Source: Parasphingopyxis algicola
GTDB taxonomy: Bacteria > Pseudomonadota > Alphaproteobacteria > Sphingomonadales > Sphingomonadaceae
Length of the DNA stretch: 64,000 nucleotides
Assembly: GCF_013378075.1 (NCBI RefSeq)
Contig: NZ_CP051131.1
Coordinates: 2,430,501 to 2,494,500, forward strand
Direction: 5' to 3'
Part shown: one piece after another, positions 46,654 through 57,105 of the stretch
Position numbering within the stretch: the stretch's first letter is position 1
Layout: each line of letters starts with the position of its first letter
The notes under the pieces: model-generated
The model's database searches: none
Told to the model about the DNA's origin: nothing
Seen by the model: the letters and a program-made list of their open reading frames with translations, nothing else
Position numbers and translations under genes: made by a program

Positions 46654-47988
46654 TTAGGAGCTTGCGGGTTGGGTTCTCTTCTCACCCCGCCCGATCTCTT
46701 TCGCCAAATCCCGACAATAGGTCCCGAAATCGACCTGGATCGTGTGGCGCTTGGACGCGTAGAAATGGGACAGATGGATTTTCTCGTCCTCGACGATCAC
46801 GCGTTCCATCTCCGCTGCGTCCGGGAGGGCGTAGTCGCCGGTGAGCGCCGCTGCGACCAGCTTGCTCTGCTGCTCCGCCAAATTCACGAGTGTCGGCAGC
46901 GGCTGCGCCAGCCCGAGGAAGAACAGGTTTTCGAAGCCCGGCTTCACCATGCGCTTGTAGAGCGGATAGGCGTTGCCCTGGGGCTGGAGTTCGGGGTCGG
47001 TGAAGAACGGAAAGCTGATCTTGTAGCCGGTGGCCCAGATGATTGCGTCGAGCTGTTCGCGGGTTCCGTCGGCGAAGATCACGCCGTCGCCGTCCAGCTT
47101 CTGAATCGCGCCCTTGGGGATCACATCGCCGCAGCCGACGCGCGCGAGAAATTCCTCCGAGACGGTCGGATGGCCTTCGAGCGGTTCATGGTCGGGCTTG
47201 GGGAGGCCGTAATCCTCCATCTTCCCGATGCGCTTCTTGATGAGCCGCTGGGCGATCTTGCGGCCGATTTTCGCGGGCATCCATGCGGGTAGCACCGCCT
47301 TGTCCGCCGGCTGGCCGTTGGCATATTTGCTCAATACCCAGACGCCGCGTCGCATGGATATGAAGAGCTTCTCCGCGATCGGCTTTTGCGACAGCTCGGA
47401 CGCAATATCCATCGCCGAATTGCCGCCGCCGACCACCATCACGCACTTGCCCCGGAAATCGTAGGGCTCGAACGGATCGCCATAACTGTGGCTATGCATC
47501 TGGTGGCCGTGGAATTCGCCCGGATAGTCGGGCGTGCGCGGGTCCCAGTGATGCCCGTTGGCGACGATCAGCGCGTCGTAATCGCGGCTCTCGCCGGTCG
47601 AGAGGGTGATGCGCCATGTCCCGTCGGCTTGCCGCTCGGCCGTTTCGACGCGTGTGTCGAAAGTGATCGCGTCGCGCAGCCCGAAATGGTCGACATAGTC
47701 GTGGAAGTACTGAAGCATCTGCGCATGGTGCGGGAAATCGGGCCAGTCCTTCGGCACCGGATAATCTTCGAACGCGAGCCGGTATTTCGAGGTGTCGATA
47801 TGGAGGCTCTGGTAACAGGCCGACATGCCGTTGGGATTCTTGTAATACCAGTTGCCGCCGATATCGTCCGACGCCTCGAACTGATCGTAGGTAAGGCCAT
47901 GATCCTTCAGCCGCTTGGCCATGGTAAAGCCCGAACAGCCCGCGCCGATGATGCAGATGGAGGGGCTGGGCATTTCGGTGTCGGGCAT
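46654..47988 (-). CDS. flavin-containing monooxygenase-like NAD(P)/FAD oxidoreductase
   Basis: A 444-residue FMO-type enzyme: FAD loop GAGCSGFTMAKRL at the N-terminus, FMO identifying region FHGHQMHSHSY, NADPH loop VVGGGNSAMDIASEL and a late IWATGYKISF. It oxygenates nucleophilic N or S atoms, or acts as a Baeyer-Villiger-type enzyme. The substrate is unknown. Its ATG lies at the edge of a large inverted-repeat block. Its stop is 3 bases from the acquired islet. Confidence 0.88.
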   Translation of the reverse strand: MPDTEMPSPSICIIGAGCSGFTMAKRLKDHGLTYDQFEASDDIGGNWYYKNPNGMSACYQSLHIDTSKYRLAFEDYPVPKDWPDFPHHAQMLQYFHDYVDHFGLRDAITFDTRVETAERQADGTWRITLSTGESRDYDALIVANGHHWDPRTPDYPGEFHGHQMHSHSYGDPFEPYDFRGKCVMVVGGGNSAMDIASELSQKPIAEKLFISMRRGVWVLSKYANGQPADKAVLPAWMPAKIGRKIAQRLIKKRIGKMEDYGLPKPDHEPLEGHPTVSEEFLARVGCGDVIPKGAIQKLDGDGVIFADGTREQLDAIIWATGYKISFPFFTDPELQPQGNAYPLYKRMVKPGFENLFFLGLAQPLPTLVNLAEQQSKLVAAALTGDYALPDAAEMERVIVEDEKIHLSHFYASKRHTIQVDFGTYCRDLAKEIGRGEKRTQPASS

Positions 47989-48032
47989 GGGCGGGTTGCA
48001 CTTTCCTTGTCAGAAACTTCCGATCGGAAGTT

Positions 48033-48116
48033 CGCCGCACCGGCCCGCACCCCCACCCCGCCTCCCACAGGGTAAACGTATTGGGAGGCGGGGTGGGGGT
48101 GCGGGCCGGTGCGGCG
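48033..48116. repeat. 84-base perfect inverted repeat (35-bp arms)
   Basis: Arms 48033-48067 and 48082-48116 are perfect reverse complements over 35 bases (starting CGCCGCACCGGCCCGCACCC) with a 14-base loop. It lies 45 bases upstream of the FMO gene start and could block transcription or form a very stable RNA hairpin. It appears to be a sphingomonad interspersed palindrome, but copy number cannot be judged from this window. Confidence 0.9.
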
Positions 48117-48175
48117 CTTGAGCGTAGCGAAAGTCTGACGAACACAAAAGGTCAGCCCTTCAACAGTGAGCAGGT

Positions 48176-48219
48176 GAAAACTGCTCCCGGCAGTTTTCAA
48201 CCGAGCCTGGAGGGCTCGG
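48176..48219. repeat. two adjacent hairpins
   Basis: GAAAACTGC-TCCCG-GCAGTTTTC (48176-48198) is followed at once by CCGAGCC-TGGAG-GGCTCGG (48201-48219). Both are perfect stems. The stretch 48117-48315 otherwise shows no gene, so it is best read as part of an intergenic repeat block. Confidence 0.7.
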
Positions 48220-48315
48220 CGAACCGCACACCAGGACTAACGGATTTTGCGTGGAACCCGCCGGTATTCACCGTCCCTCGGAATACGAAAGCGGATGCCC
48301 CTTTCGACAGAAAGT

Positions 48316-48420
48316 GTCATTGCGAGGAGCCGCAAGGCGACGCGGCAATCCAGAGCCGAGCACGAAACGCCCTGGATTGCCGCGTCGCCCCGAAGCAAGT
48401 TCGGGCCTCCTCGCAATGAC
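48316..48420. repeat. inverted repeat with GTCATTGCGAGGAG ends
   Basis: About 105 bases with arms starting GTCATTGCGAGGAG and ending CTCCTCGCAATGAC, continuing inward through GGCGACGCGGCAATCCAG and its complement. This end sequence is a widespread bacterial repeat pattern. It ends 5 bases before the DUF427 stop and may act as a terminator-like structure for that gene. Confidence 0.8.
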
Positions 48421-48425
48421 GGCGC

Positions 48426-49013
48426 TCACCACCCCTCGGTCCCCGGCGCGCCCTTGATGGGGCCCTTGATGCTGTCCGTCACCCAGCCCGCATAGAGGCC
48501 GCCGGGTTGCGGGCGGACGCGTTCGCCGTTCAGGTAACAGGCGAGTTTTGCCGGGTAGAAGCCGAACCAGCCTGCGATCCGCGAAAAGCCGCGATCGAGA
48601 TCGTCGAACGGATCGGGATAGGCGAAAGCCGCATGGCGGACGGTTTCGCCCGGGCCGATCAGATCGAAATGCACGGCCGCGCCCTTCCATTCGCAGATAG
48701 TGATATGATCGGTCGGGACGAGCCAGTCGGTGCGGACATCTTCGGGTGGGAGATAGTGGACGGGCGCGCCCGCGGTTTCGACCATATTGAGCGCGCGGCT
48801 GCTGTTCGCCAGCACGCCGTCGGCGCAAAGTATCTCGATCTCGCCCACGGTCTCGCGGACGGTGGGCGGGCGCGGATAGTCCCAGACCGATTCCTCGCCG
48901 GGGCCGGCGGGTTCGATCGCTCCGGGGCGCCGGCCGTTGTCCCAGCCCGCGCGGTGCGGGATCGCGCGGCGCAGCAGCGCCTGTTTGTCGGGCAGCGGCG
49001 GGAGGTTATCCAT
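48426..49013 (-). CDS. DUF427 domain protein
   Basis: A 195-residue protein with a DUF427 domain in two copies or halves: PRPPTVRETVGEIEILCADGVLANS and later VRHAAFAYPDP. The family has a beta-barrel fold with a conserved WKG (EWKGAAVHFD). The start overlaps the EthD stop by 8 bases, so the two are coupled. Function unknown. Confidence 0.82.
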   Translation of the reverse strand: MDNLPPLPDKQALLRRAIPHRAGWDNGRRPGAIEPAGPGEESVWDYPRPPTVRETVGEIEILCADGVLANSSRALNMVETAGAPVHYLPPEDVRTDWLVPTDHITICEWKGAAVHFDLIGPGETVRHAAFAYPDPFDDLDRGFSRIAGWFGFYPAKLACYLNGERVRPQPGGLYAGWVTDSIKGPIKGAPGTEGW

Positions 49014-49398
49014 CGGCCGGCGCCGCCTCGCCGATCACGATATTCTCCTGCGCGAAGAAAAGACACGATCGCGCGAAATCGATAAAGCGCGCCTCGTCCT
49101 CGGCGAGGATCGCGCCATGTCTGCGCCCCGCTTCGGTCTGCGTCGCGGCGATCAGCGCGTCTTCGCTGTCATACCAGAGCTCGGCGACGCCGTCATAATC
49201 GGTCCGGTCCAGCCCGCGCCCCTCGCGCACGACCGCGTCGATCGCGGTCGCCACGGTGTGCGACTGGACATAGCGGCGGATGCCGAGCGCGTCTGCCGCG
49301 GCGCGGACGAGCGGCGCATGGGTCTCGCGCCAATAGGACTGGAAATCTTCGCGCGACAGCTCCGCGCGGCGGACGAGGCAATAGGTGAGCTTGAGCAT
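49006..49398 (-). CDS. EthD domain protein
   Basis: A 130-residue EthD-like protein of the dimeric alpha/beta-barrel fold. LKLTYCLVRRAELSREDFQSYW and the HAPLVRAAAD segment are family-like. These small proteins support ring-cleaving or ether-degrading oxygenases in some operons, but no such oxygenase is here. It is upstream of and coupled to DUF427. Confidence 0.8.
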   Translation of the reverse strand: MLKLTYCLVRRAELSREDFQSYWRETHAPLVRAAADALGIRRYVQSHTVATAIDAVVREGRGLDRTDYDGVAELWYDSEDALIAATQTEAGRRHGAILAEDEARFIDFARSCLFFAQENIVIGEAAPADG

Positions 49399-49415
49399 GG
49401 GTGCGAGCCTAGCGG

Positions 49416-49877
49416 CTAGTGCGCGTGGTCGCCATGGGGCCCGTAGGAGAATTCGCCGATCACGAGGCTGGCGATTTCAAAGGCCCAGCGCCCGGCGATG
49501 ATCCGCTCGCCGACCGGCACCGCGCTCGAGGGGACGCTGCCATAGCCGCCATTGCCGTTGCGGTCGGCCAGCGCGTCGAAATAGAGGATCTCGCCGGTGC
49601 CGTTTTCCATCTCGAGCCAGGTTTCGCCGGCATCGGTGTAGAGCACGGCGCGGACTTCGCCGGGCGCGAGCGGCGTCGCCAGCGCCTCCTCGCCGCGATG
49701 CCGGACGAGCAGCAGCTGGTGCGAATAGCCCTCACCGAAGCCGAAGACGACGCCCTCGCCCGGCGCGAGCGCGATCGAATCGACTTCCATATCGGGATCG
49801 GTGACTTCCTGCCCCGCCGCGGCGGCGAGCGGCACGACCGCGCAGGCGATGGCGATCAGGATCGGTATCAGGCGCAT
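49416..49877 (-). CDS. secreted hypothetical protein
   Basis: A 153-residue exported protein: signal peptide (RLIPILIAIACAVVPLAAAAG) then a beta-rich domain with LAPGEGVVFGFGEGYSHQLLLV, APGEVRAVLYTDAGETWLEM and a His-containing tail (PHGDHAH). The tail could bind metal. The ATG at 49877 gives the best spacing to the GGGGGA site. No family was recognised. Confidence 0.6.
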   Translation of the reverse strand: MRLIPILIAIACAVVPLAAAAGQEVTDPDMEVDSIALAPGEGVVFGFGEGYSHQLLLVRHRGEEALATPLAPGEVRAVLYTDAGETWLEMENGTGEILYFDALADRNGNGGYGSVPSSAVPVGERIIAGRWAFEIASLVIGEFSYGPHGDHAH

Positions 49878-50015
49878 CGGCATCTCCCCCCGGATCGGCT
49901 TCAACGACGCGCAGGAGGATAGCAGAAACGCCCGGTCATGTCTGCGGCCCCGGTTACACGAGCGAGACGCGAAGCCATTGGCTATCCGCTTCGCTTTCGT
50001 GCACAGCGGAGGGCG

Positions 50016-50600
50016 ATGGACTCGCCTTCCCGTTCCGACGCGCCGCCGATGGGCCTGCTCGCCCGGTTCGCGCACCGCATCCTGATCTTCATCTACCGCC
50101 GCCACGGTTTCACCGCTATCGGCACGCCGCCCGATACGCGCCGCTTCGTCATCATCGCCGTACCGCACACCAGCAACTGGGATTTCCCCAACTATGTCGG
50201 GCTGACCGACGAGCTCGGCCTGCGCACCCATTTCATGGCGAAGGACACGCTGTTCAAATGGCCGATCGGGCGCTTCATGCGGCAGGTCGGCGGCGTGCCG
50301 GTCGAGCGCTCCGCCAATCGCGACATGGTCCAGCAGATGGTCGACGAGTTCGCCCGGCGCGACGAGTTCGTGCTGACCGTCGCGCCCGAAGGGACGCGGC
50401 AGAAGGTCGCGGGCTGGCGCACGGGCTTCTACCGGATCGCCCATGGCGCGGGCGTGCCGATCGTCTGCGGCTTCATGGACTATGAGCGGAGGCGCGCCGG
50501 GATCGGCCCGGTCATCATGCCCACCGGCGATTATGCGGCGGACATGGCCCCGGCCTTCGCTTTCTATGCGGACATGCTCGGCAAGCGCGGAAGCGCCTGA
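50016..50600 (+). CDS. lysophospholipid acyltransferase family protein
   Basis: A 194-residue acyltransferase with the H-x4-D motif (PHTSNWDF, His51 and Asp56) and the PEGTR motif, the hallmarks of the PlsC-like family. One N-terminal hydrophobic segment suggests membrane association. It transfers an acyl chain to a lysophospholipid or related acceptor. The ATG at 50016 follows a GGAGGGCG site; upstream in-frame codons lack such a site. Confidence 0.88.
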   Translation: MDSPSRSDAPPMGLLARFAHRILIFIYRRHGFTAIGTPPDTRRFVIIAVPHTSNWDFPNYVGLTDELGLRTHFMAKDTLFKWPIGRFMRQVGGVPVERSANRDMVQQMVDEFARRDEFVLTVAPEGTRQKVAGWRTGFYRIAHGAGVPIVCGFMDYERRRAGIGPVIMPTGDYAADMAPAFAFYADMLGKRGSA

Positions 50601-50606
50601 TCCCGC

Positions 50607-51089
50607 CTAGCCGTGCTCGGCGATCCAGGCGAACTCGGCTTCGATCTTCGCATCGGAGTCGGAGATCATCAGTTTCTCGATCTTGCCGCCCATCAGCGGG
50701 ATCGCGCAGTGCGCTTCCATCGTCGCGTCGCAATGGCATCCCGTGCCGTTCGCGCTCAGCACCGTTTCGCCGCGCATCGCCGCCGGCATGCCGACCGGTT
50801 CGACATCGACTTCGGCGGTATAGGGCCCGCCGGGCGCGCCGCGCCAACGCTCGATCTGGCGCACCTTCTGACTGTCGCCGACCGCCGCCTGGAGCGGACC
50901 CGAAACATTGACCGGCACCGTGCGATGGATCGTGACGACGGTCGCGCCGTCCTCCTCGGTGACATCGATCTCGATATCGCGGGAGCCAAGTGCCTCGAGC
51001 TTCGCGCGGACAAGGTCCGGCCGGGTAAAGGCGGCATAGACGGCATCGACGCTCCGGGCGAAATCATGGCTGTGGCTGCTGCTTTTCAT
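50607..51089 (-). CDS. DUF2505 domain protein
   Basis: A 160-residue protein of the DUF2505 family (SRPBCC-like fold) with SHDFARSVDAVYAAFTRPD and a late HCAIPLMGGKIEKLM helix. It may bind a hydrophobic ligand. It converges on the acyltransferase gene by 6 bases and is divergent from the DUF2383 gene at 51272. Confidence 0.78.
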   Translation of the reverse strand: MKSSSHSHDFARSVDAVYAAFTRPDLVRAKLEALGSRDIEIDVTEEDGATVVTIHRTVPVNVSGPLQAAVGDSQKVRQIERWRGAPGGPYTAEVDVEPVGMPAAMRGETVLSANGTGCHCDATMEAHCAIPLMGGKIEKLMISDSDAKIEAEFAWIAEHG

Positions 51090-51271
51090 GCGCCGCTCCT
51101 ACGCCCTCTCATGCGCGCCGCCAACCGTTATCCCCCATCGTCGCCGGTTCGGTCGAAAGTGCATCCAACGCCGTAACGCATTTGAAACATAAAGATTTTT
51201 CGGATCGATTTCGGGATTGGCGCGTTGATCCGATACTAGCCGCCCCGAAACCAAATGTGAGGAGTATCATC

Positions 51272-51724
51272 ATGTTCAACGAAAACGTCACCACGCTCAA
51301 CAATCTGATCGCGACGACGCTCGACAGCGTCGACGGCTATACCAAGGCCGCCGACGATGCGACGAGCGAGCGCTTCGCACAGCTGTTCCGCGAGCGAGCG
51401 GCCGAGCGGCTTCAGGTAGCCGACCAGCTCAAGGCGGAGGTCCGTCGCAAAGGCGCCGAGCCCGAAGATGACGGCACGATCCTCGCCGCCGCCCACCGCG
51501 CCTTTCTCGGTCTGCGCGATGCCGTTACCGGCACCGATGACGAGGCGATCGTCAAGGAAGTCGAACGCGGCGAAGACCATATCAAGGCGAAGTTCGAAGA
51601 TGCGCTGCGCGACGACGATCTCGAACCGCAATCGCGCGCCGTGGTCCAGCAATGCTTTACCTCGGTCCAGCAGGGCCATGACCAGATGAGCGCCATCCAG
51701 AGCATCATGGACCGGGCCGACTAG
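51272..51724 (+). CDS. PA2169-like four-helix bundle protein (DUF2383)
   Basis: A 150-residue ferritin-like four-helix bundle with FNENVTTLNNLIATTLDSVDGY and QGHDQMSAIQSI at the ends, matching the PA2169/DUF2383 type. These are often stress-induced. The ATG at 51272 has a GTGAGGAG site. A strong terminator follows at 51748. Confidence 0.85.
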   Translation: MFNENVTTLNNLIATTLDSVDGYTKAADDATSERFAQLFRERAAERLQVADQLKAEVRRKGAEPEDDGTILAAAHRAFLGLRDAVTGTDDEAIVKEVERGEDHIKAKFEDALRDDDLEPQSRAVVQQCFTSVQQGHDQMSAIQSIMDRAD

Positions 51725-51747
51725 CTCGCCCTAGTCTCGATACGCGA

Positions 51748-51778
51748 AAAGGGCCGGTCTCTCATACCGGCCTTTTTT
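51748..51778 (+). terminator. bidirectional rho-independent terminator
   Basis: GGCCGGT-CTCTCAT-ACCGGCC stem, with four A before and six T after, between the DUF2383 gene and the convergent metY gene. The flanking A and T runs suit termination in both directions. Confidence 0.88.
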
Positions 51779-51785
51779 GTGCGCT

Positions 51786-53084
<1,299 letters not shown>

Positions 53085-53212
53085 CGTCATCTCCTCTTGC
53101 GTCGCGCCGGTCCTAGCGCAGCCGGGCCGGGGAAACACCCGTCAAAATCACGCAACTTCCGGTCGGTCGCGCGCGTTGACTGGCTGAAACGACACGACAG
53201 GAGATATCCGCA

Positions 53213-53434
53213 ATGGCGAACAGCTTTCAGGCCGATCAATATGTCGAATGGGACTGGGGACAGGGTACGGCCAAGGGCCAGATCGCTGAACGGTTCGAGC
53301 GCGAGGTGACGCGTACCATCGACGGCACCGAGGTGACCCGCAACGGTTCCGAGGACAATCCCGCTTATCTGATCAGGCAGGAGGATGGCGACCGCGTGCT
53401 GAAACTGGGTTCGGAAATCCGCGCCGCCGATTAG
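53213..53434 (+). CDS. DUF2945 (hypervirulence-associated TUDOR) domain protein
   Basis: A 73-residue protein with a DUF2945/HVA1-type Tudor-like domain: VEWDWGQGTAKGQIAERFERE and VTRNGSEDNPAYLIRQEDG are characteristic. An AGGAGATATCCGCA leader precedes the ATG. Small stand-alone forms are common in alphaproteobacteria; function unknown. Confidence 0.82.
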   Translation: MANSFQADQYVEWDWGQGTAKGQIAERFEREVTRTIDGTEVTRNGSEDNPAYLIRQEDGDRVLKLGSEIRAAD

Positions 53435-53510
53435 GGCGGGCCGTATTCCGGCTTGCGCCCCGCTCAGCTTCCGTTCAACTTGTTGCGAATAAGCGTCGAT
53501 TCAGCGTTCG

Positions 53511-55004
53511 GTGCACAGGCGGGGAGACGGGGCGATCAGGAAACCGGGAAAGATCGGCGCTGCGCTGAGCGCGCTCGCGTTGCTTGCGGCCTGCGGCGGC
53601 GGAAGCGGCGGAAGCGGGGCGAGTTCCGCGGCGCCGCCGCCCAGCGCCAGTGCGCCGCCCCCGCCGCCTCCCGCGAGCAGCCCCTGCTCGGTCACCGCGC
53701 GTCAGCAATGGGCCGAAGCGCAGATCGACGAATGGTATCTGTTCCCCGAGACGCTGCCCGGCAACCGCAGCCCGGCCGGCTTCGCGACGGTCAGCGCCTA
53801 TATCGACAGTCTCACCGCCACCGCGCGGTCCCAGGGCCGCGACCGCTTCTTCACCTTCCTGACTTCGATCGCCGAGGAGAATGCCTTTTTCGAGCAGGGC
53901 GCCAATGCGGGCTTCGGTATCCGGCTCTCATACGACAGCGCGGCCCGGCGCCTGTTCGTGTCCGAGGCGTTCGAAGGCGCGCCGGCGCTGGCCGCGGGCA
54001 TAGACCGCGGCACCGAGATTCTCGCCATCGGCACGAGCAGCGCCGACCTGCGCACCGTCAGCGAGATCGTTTCCGCGGGCGGTTCGGCGGCGCTGACCGA
54101 TGCGCTGGGGCCGTCATCGGCGGGCGTGCAGCGGACCCTGCGCGTCAAGGACAGCGCCAACGGTACGCGCACGTTGTCTGTGACCAAGGCCGATTTCGAT
54201 CTCGATCCCGTGTCGCCGCGCTATGGCGCCCAGGTGATCAAGGACGGCAATCGCGAGATCGGCTATCTGAACCTGCGCACCTTTATCGAGACGGCCGATC
54301 CGGCGCTCACCGCCGCGTTCAACGATTTCAAGGCGCGCGGCATTACCGAGTTCATCATCGATTTCCGTTACAATGGCGGCGGGCTGGTCAGCACGGCCGA
54401 GCTGATGGGCGATCTCCTCGCGCAGAACCGGATGAACGACGTCTTCGCGCAGCTCACCTACCGCGCGAGCAAATCGGCGTTCAACTCGGTCAAGCGGATC
54501 GCGCCCAAGGCGGAATCGGTCGCGCCGACGCGGATCGCCTTTATCGGCACCGGGTCGACGGCCTCGGCGAGCGAGCTCGTCATCAACGCCTTCATCCCGT
54601 TCCTCGGGCCGAACCTCGCGCTGGTCGGCAGCGATACGTTCGGCAAGCCGGTCGGCCAGATCGCCGAGGATCGCGCCCAGTGCGACGACCGGCTCCGCAT
54701 CGTCGCTTTCGCCACGGAAAATTCGGCCGGCAATGCCGATTATTTCGACGGGCTCGCGGGCAGCGTCGAAGCGAGCTGCGCGGCGGGCGACGATGTCGGC
54801 TTCCCGCTCGGCGATCCGCGCGAGAACAGCATCGCCCGCGCGCTCGATTTCCTCGCCGGGCGCAGCTGTCAGCCGATCGCCGCGACGAGCAGCGCGACGG
54901 ACGTCGAGGCCGGCCAGGCCGAACCGCTCCAGCTGCGGCGCCGCACGATGCTGATGCCCGCCCGTCCCAATCCGGCACAGATCAGTTCGCCGGGGATTTT
55001 TTGA
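53511..55004 (+). CDS. S41 family peptidase, lipoprotein
   Basis: A 497-residue periplasmic serine protease of the C-terminal processing type. A lipobox (LLAAC, Cys28) and a Pro/Ser-rich linker (about 36-57) precede an N-domain, a PDZ-like region (about 140-215) and the catalytic domain: FRYNGGG, GSTASASE (nucleophile Ser) and TFGKPVG (Lys). The start is GTG. It should cleave exported proteins near the outer membrane. Confidence 0.88.
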   Translation: MHRRGDGAIRKPGKIGAALSALALLAACGGGSGGSGASSAAPPPSASAPPPPPPASSPCSVTARQQWAEAQIDEWYLFPETLPGNRSPAGFATVSAYIDSLTATARSQGRDRFFTFLTSIAEENAFFEQGANAGFGIRLSYDSAARRLFVSEAFEGAPALAAGIDRGTEILAIGTSSADLRTVSEIVSAGGSAALTDALGPSSAGVQRTLRVKDSANGTRTLSVTKADFDLDPVSPRYGAQVIKDGNREIGYLNLRTFIETADPALTAAFNDFKARGITEFIIDFRYNGGGLVSTAELMGDLLAQNRMNDVFAQLTYRASKSAFNSVKRIAPKAESVAPTRIAFIGTGSTASASELVINAFIPFLGPNLALVGSDTFGKPVGQIAEDRAQCDDRLRIVAFATENSAGNADYFDGLAGSVEASCAAGDDVGFPLGDPRENSIARALDFLAGRSCQPIAATSSATDVEAGQAEPLQLRRRTMLMPARPNPAQISSPGIF

Positions 55005-55075
55005 GGGGCGAAGCGGGGCGGGAACGCGCCGGACGGGTTTGGGCCGACTCGGCCGGGTCATGATATCCTGCGCCC

Positions 55076-56038
55076 ATGTCCGGCGGTCTTGCTCTTGTGC
55101 TGTCGGGCGGCGGCGCCAAGGGCGCGTTCCAGGTCGGCGTGCTCGAGGAGCTGATCGTCCATCGCGGCGTGCGTCCCGATATCGTCGTCGGCGTGTCGAC
55201 CGGCGCGATCCAGGCGCTCGGCACCGCCCAGGACGATGTGCCCGGCATGGTCGATCAATGGCTCGGCATCCGCGGCAATCGCGATATCTATCGCAGGAAG
55301 TTCCTCGGCGTGGTCGGCGGGGTTTTCGGCGCGGACTCGCTCTACAACGCCAAGCCCCTGCGCCGGCTGATCGAAGATTTCGCCGATGAGAAGAAACTGC
55401 GCGCGAGCGGCATCAATATGCTGCTCGGCGTCGTCAATCTCGGCACCGGCCAGTTCCGCACGATCGACGAGACGGTGCCGGGCATCGCCAACTGGGTCTA
55501 TGCGAGTTCGGCGATGCCCGTCTTTTTCGAGCCGCTGGTCACCCAGGCGGCCGACGGCACGAAGGAGCAATGGGTCGATGGCGGGGTGCGCGACGTGACG
55601 CCGCTCTCGGCCGCGCTGGCGCAGAAGCCGCGCGGCGTGATCGTCGTCCGCGCCTCGCCCAAGCCCGGCGTTGGAGAGCCGCGCATCTTTCCGGACCTGA
55701 TCCGCATCGGGCTGCGCGCGGTCGACATCCTCCAGTCCGAAGTCTCGATCAACGACACCGCGATCGCGACGCTTATTAACGATCTGATCGCCGCCCGCGA
55801 GGCGCAGTTCAAGGAACTGGAGGCGCAGGGCATCGGCGGCGAGGAGGCGGCGGCGATCCTCCGTCCGCTCGACATGCAGATCGCCGATTATTGCTTCGCC
55901 CCGATCCGCGTGATCGAGCCCGCCCGAGAGTTTTCCGGCACGCTCGAATTCGATCCGGCCAAGATCCGCGAAGCCATTGCCGCCGGCCGTGCGGCGGTGG
56001 AGCGCGAATGGAAAGCGCTTGAACCGCTGATCGGGTGA
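55076..56038 (+). CDS. patatin-like phospholipase
   Basis: A 320-residue patatin-fold hydrolase: GGGAKGAFQVG oxyanion loop, nucleophile Ser41 in GVSTGA and Asp in WVDGGVRD. It is longer than the protein at 27193, with a C-terminal helical region. The substrate is an unknown lipid or acyl ester. It starts 71 bases after the S41 peptidase and is followed by the GFA cluster. Confidence 0.9.
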   Translation: MSGGLALVLSGGGAKGAFQVGVLEELIVHRGVRPDIVVGVSTGAIQALGTAQDDVPGMVDQWLGIRGNRDIYRRKFLGVVGGVFGADSLYNAKPLRRLIEDFADEKKLRASGINMLLGVVNLGTGQFRTIDETVPGIANWVYASSAMPVFFEPLVTQAADGTKEQWVDGGVRDVTPLSAALAQKPRGVIVVRASPKPGVGEPRIFPDLIRIGLRAVDILQSEVSINDTAIATLINDLIAAREAQFKELEAQGIGGEEAAAILRPLDMQIADYCFAPIRVIEPAREFSGTLEFDPAKIREAIAAGRAAVEREWKALEPLIG

Positions 56039-56155
56039 TGCGCTTTCGAGCAATGCGCGGCGGGCGGATGCAGGGAACGACATTGTCAGTTGACGCGCAG
56101 CAATGCGGCGCGTGATATCCGTATCAGTAACGATACGGATCGGGGGACAGTCGTC

Positions 56156-56590
56156 ATGGGAGACACCCAAGCGAAGATCGAACGGCAGGGCCGCTGCCTG
56201 TGCGGCGCGGTGACGATCACCGCCAAGACGGCCGGGCACGGTGTCGGCAGCTGTCATTGCGCGATGTGCCGCCGCTGGGGGAGCGGGCCGTTCATGGATG
56301 TCGATTGCGGCCAGGATGTCCGCATCGAGGGTGAGGAGAATATCACCCGCTACCAGTCCTCCGACTGGGCCGAGCGCGCCTTCTGCAGGAAATGCGGCAC
56401 GAACCTCTTCTACCGGCTAAAAGAGGCCGATCACCATATCGTGTCGGTCGGGCTGTTCGAGCCGGAGGACGAGATGGCGCTCAAGCTCGAAGTCTTTATC
56501 GACGAGAAGCCGGATTTCTATAGCTTTGCCGGAGACGCCCAGAAACTGACCGGGGCGGAGCTGTTCGCGATGATGCAGGGGCAGGACTGA
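56156..56590 (+). CDS. GFA family protein (first of the globin-flanking pair)
   Basis: A 144-residue GFA protein with zinc Cys in RCLCGAV, CHCAMCRRWG and CRKCGTNLFYR. The ATG at 56156 has a GGGGGACAG site. It is 4 bases from the globin-like gene, and another GFA gene of the same subtype follows at 57106; the two are about half identical by eye. Confidence 0.85.
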   Translation: MGDTQAKIERQGRCLCGAVTITAKTAGHGVGSCHCAMCRRWGSGPFMDVDCGQDVRIEGEENITRYQSSDWAERAFCRKCGTNLFYRLKEADHHIVSVGLFEPEDEMALKLEVFIDEKPDFYSFAGDAQKLTGAELFAMMQGQD

Positions 56591-56594
56591 CCGG

Positions 56595-57011
56595 ATGACG
56601 GCCGATGCGGCCATCCGCGACGACACGGCCGCGATGATGCGCGTCCTCGAGGCGGCCGGCGAGCGGGGCGTCGATATCGTGCCGATCGTGTTCGAGTGCT
56701 TCTTCGCCGCCTTTCCCGAGGCCCGCGCGCTCTTCCCCAATCTCGAGGCCGCGGCCGGGCGGATGGTCAACGAAACGCTCGAGGCGATGCTCGGGCTCGC
56801 CGAAAACGCCTGGTGGGTCGAGACGACGATCGTCAATTTCGTCGACCTCCACCGCAACTATGGCGCGATTCCGGACGCGCAATGGACGGCCTGGGTGGAC
56901 ATGACGGTCGATGCGCTGGCCGAGGCCGCGGGTGAGGGCCCGGGTGCCGAGGGCGAACGCGCCTGGCGGCGGCAGGCCGAGCGGCTGAAGGCGATGATCG
57001 CCGCCGCATAG
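56595..57011 (+). CDS. globin-like protein
   Basis: A 138-residue all-helical protein of globin-like pattern: VPIVFECFFAAFPEARALF (helix B/C region), a proline-containing turn and DLHRNYGAIPD with the likely proximal His. This suggests a single-domain bacterial haemoglobin. It sits between two GFA genes, 4 bases from the first. The haem function is inference. Confidence 0.65.
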   Translation: MTADAAIRDDTAAMMRVLEAAGERGVDIVPIVFECFFAAFPEARALFPNLEAAAGRMVNETLEAMLGLAENAWWVETTIVNFVDLHRNYGAIPDAQWTAWVDMTVDALAEAAGEGPGAEGERAWRRQAERLKAMIAAA

Positions 57012-57105
57012 CCGCGTCCGCCGCCCTGGTCCCTCCGGCCCGCTTGCAAGGGATGCCCGGGCCTGTCAGGTTCGCCGCCGCAAACTCCGGACGAGGACCG
57101 AAACG

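Noticed and set aside
53453-55063. 536-codon frame overlapping the S41 peptidase in another phase
   Set aside because: Arg-rich with no motifs; the S41 frame has lipobox and catalytic residues.
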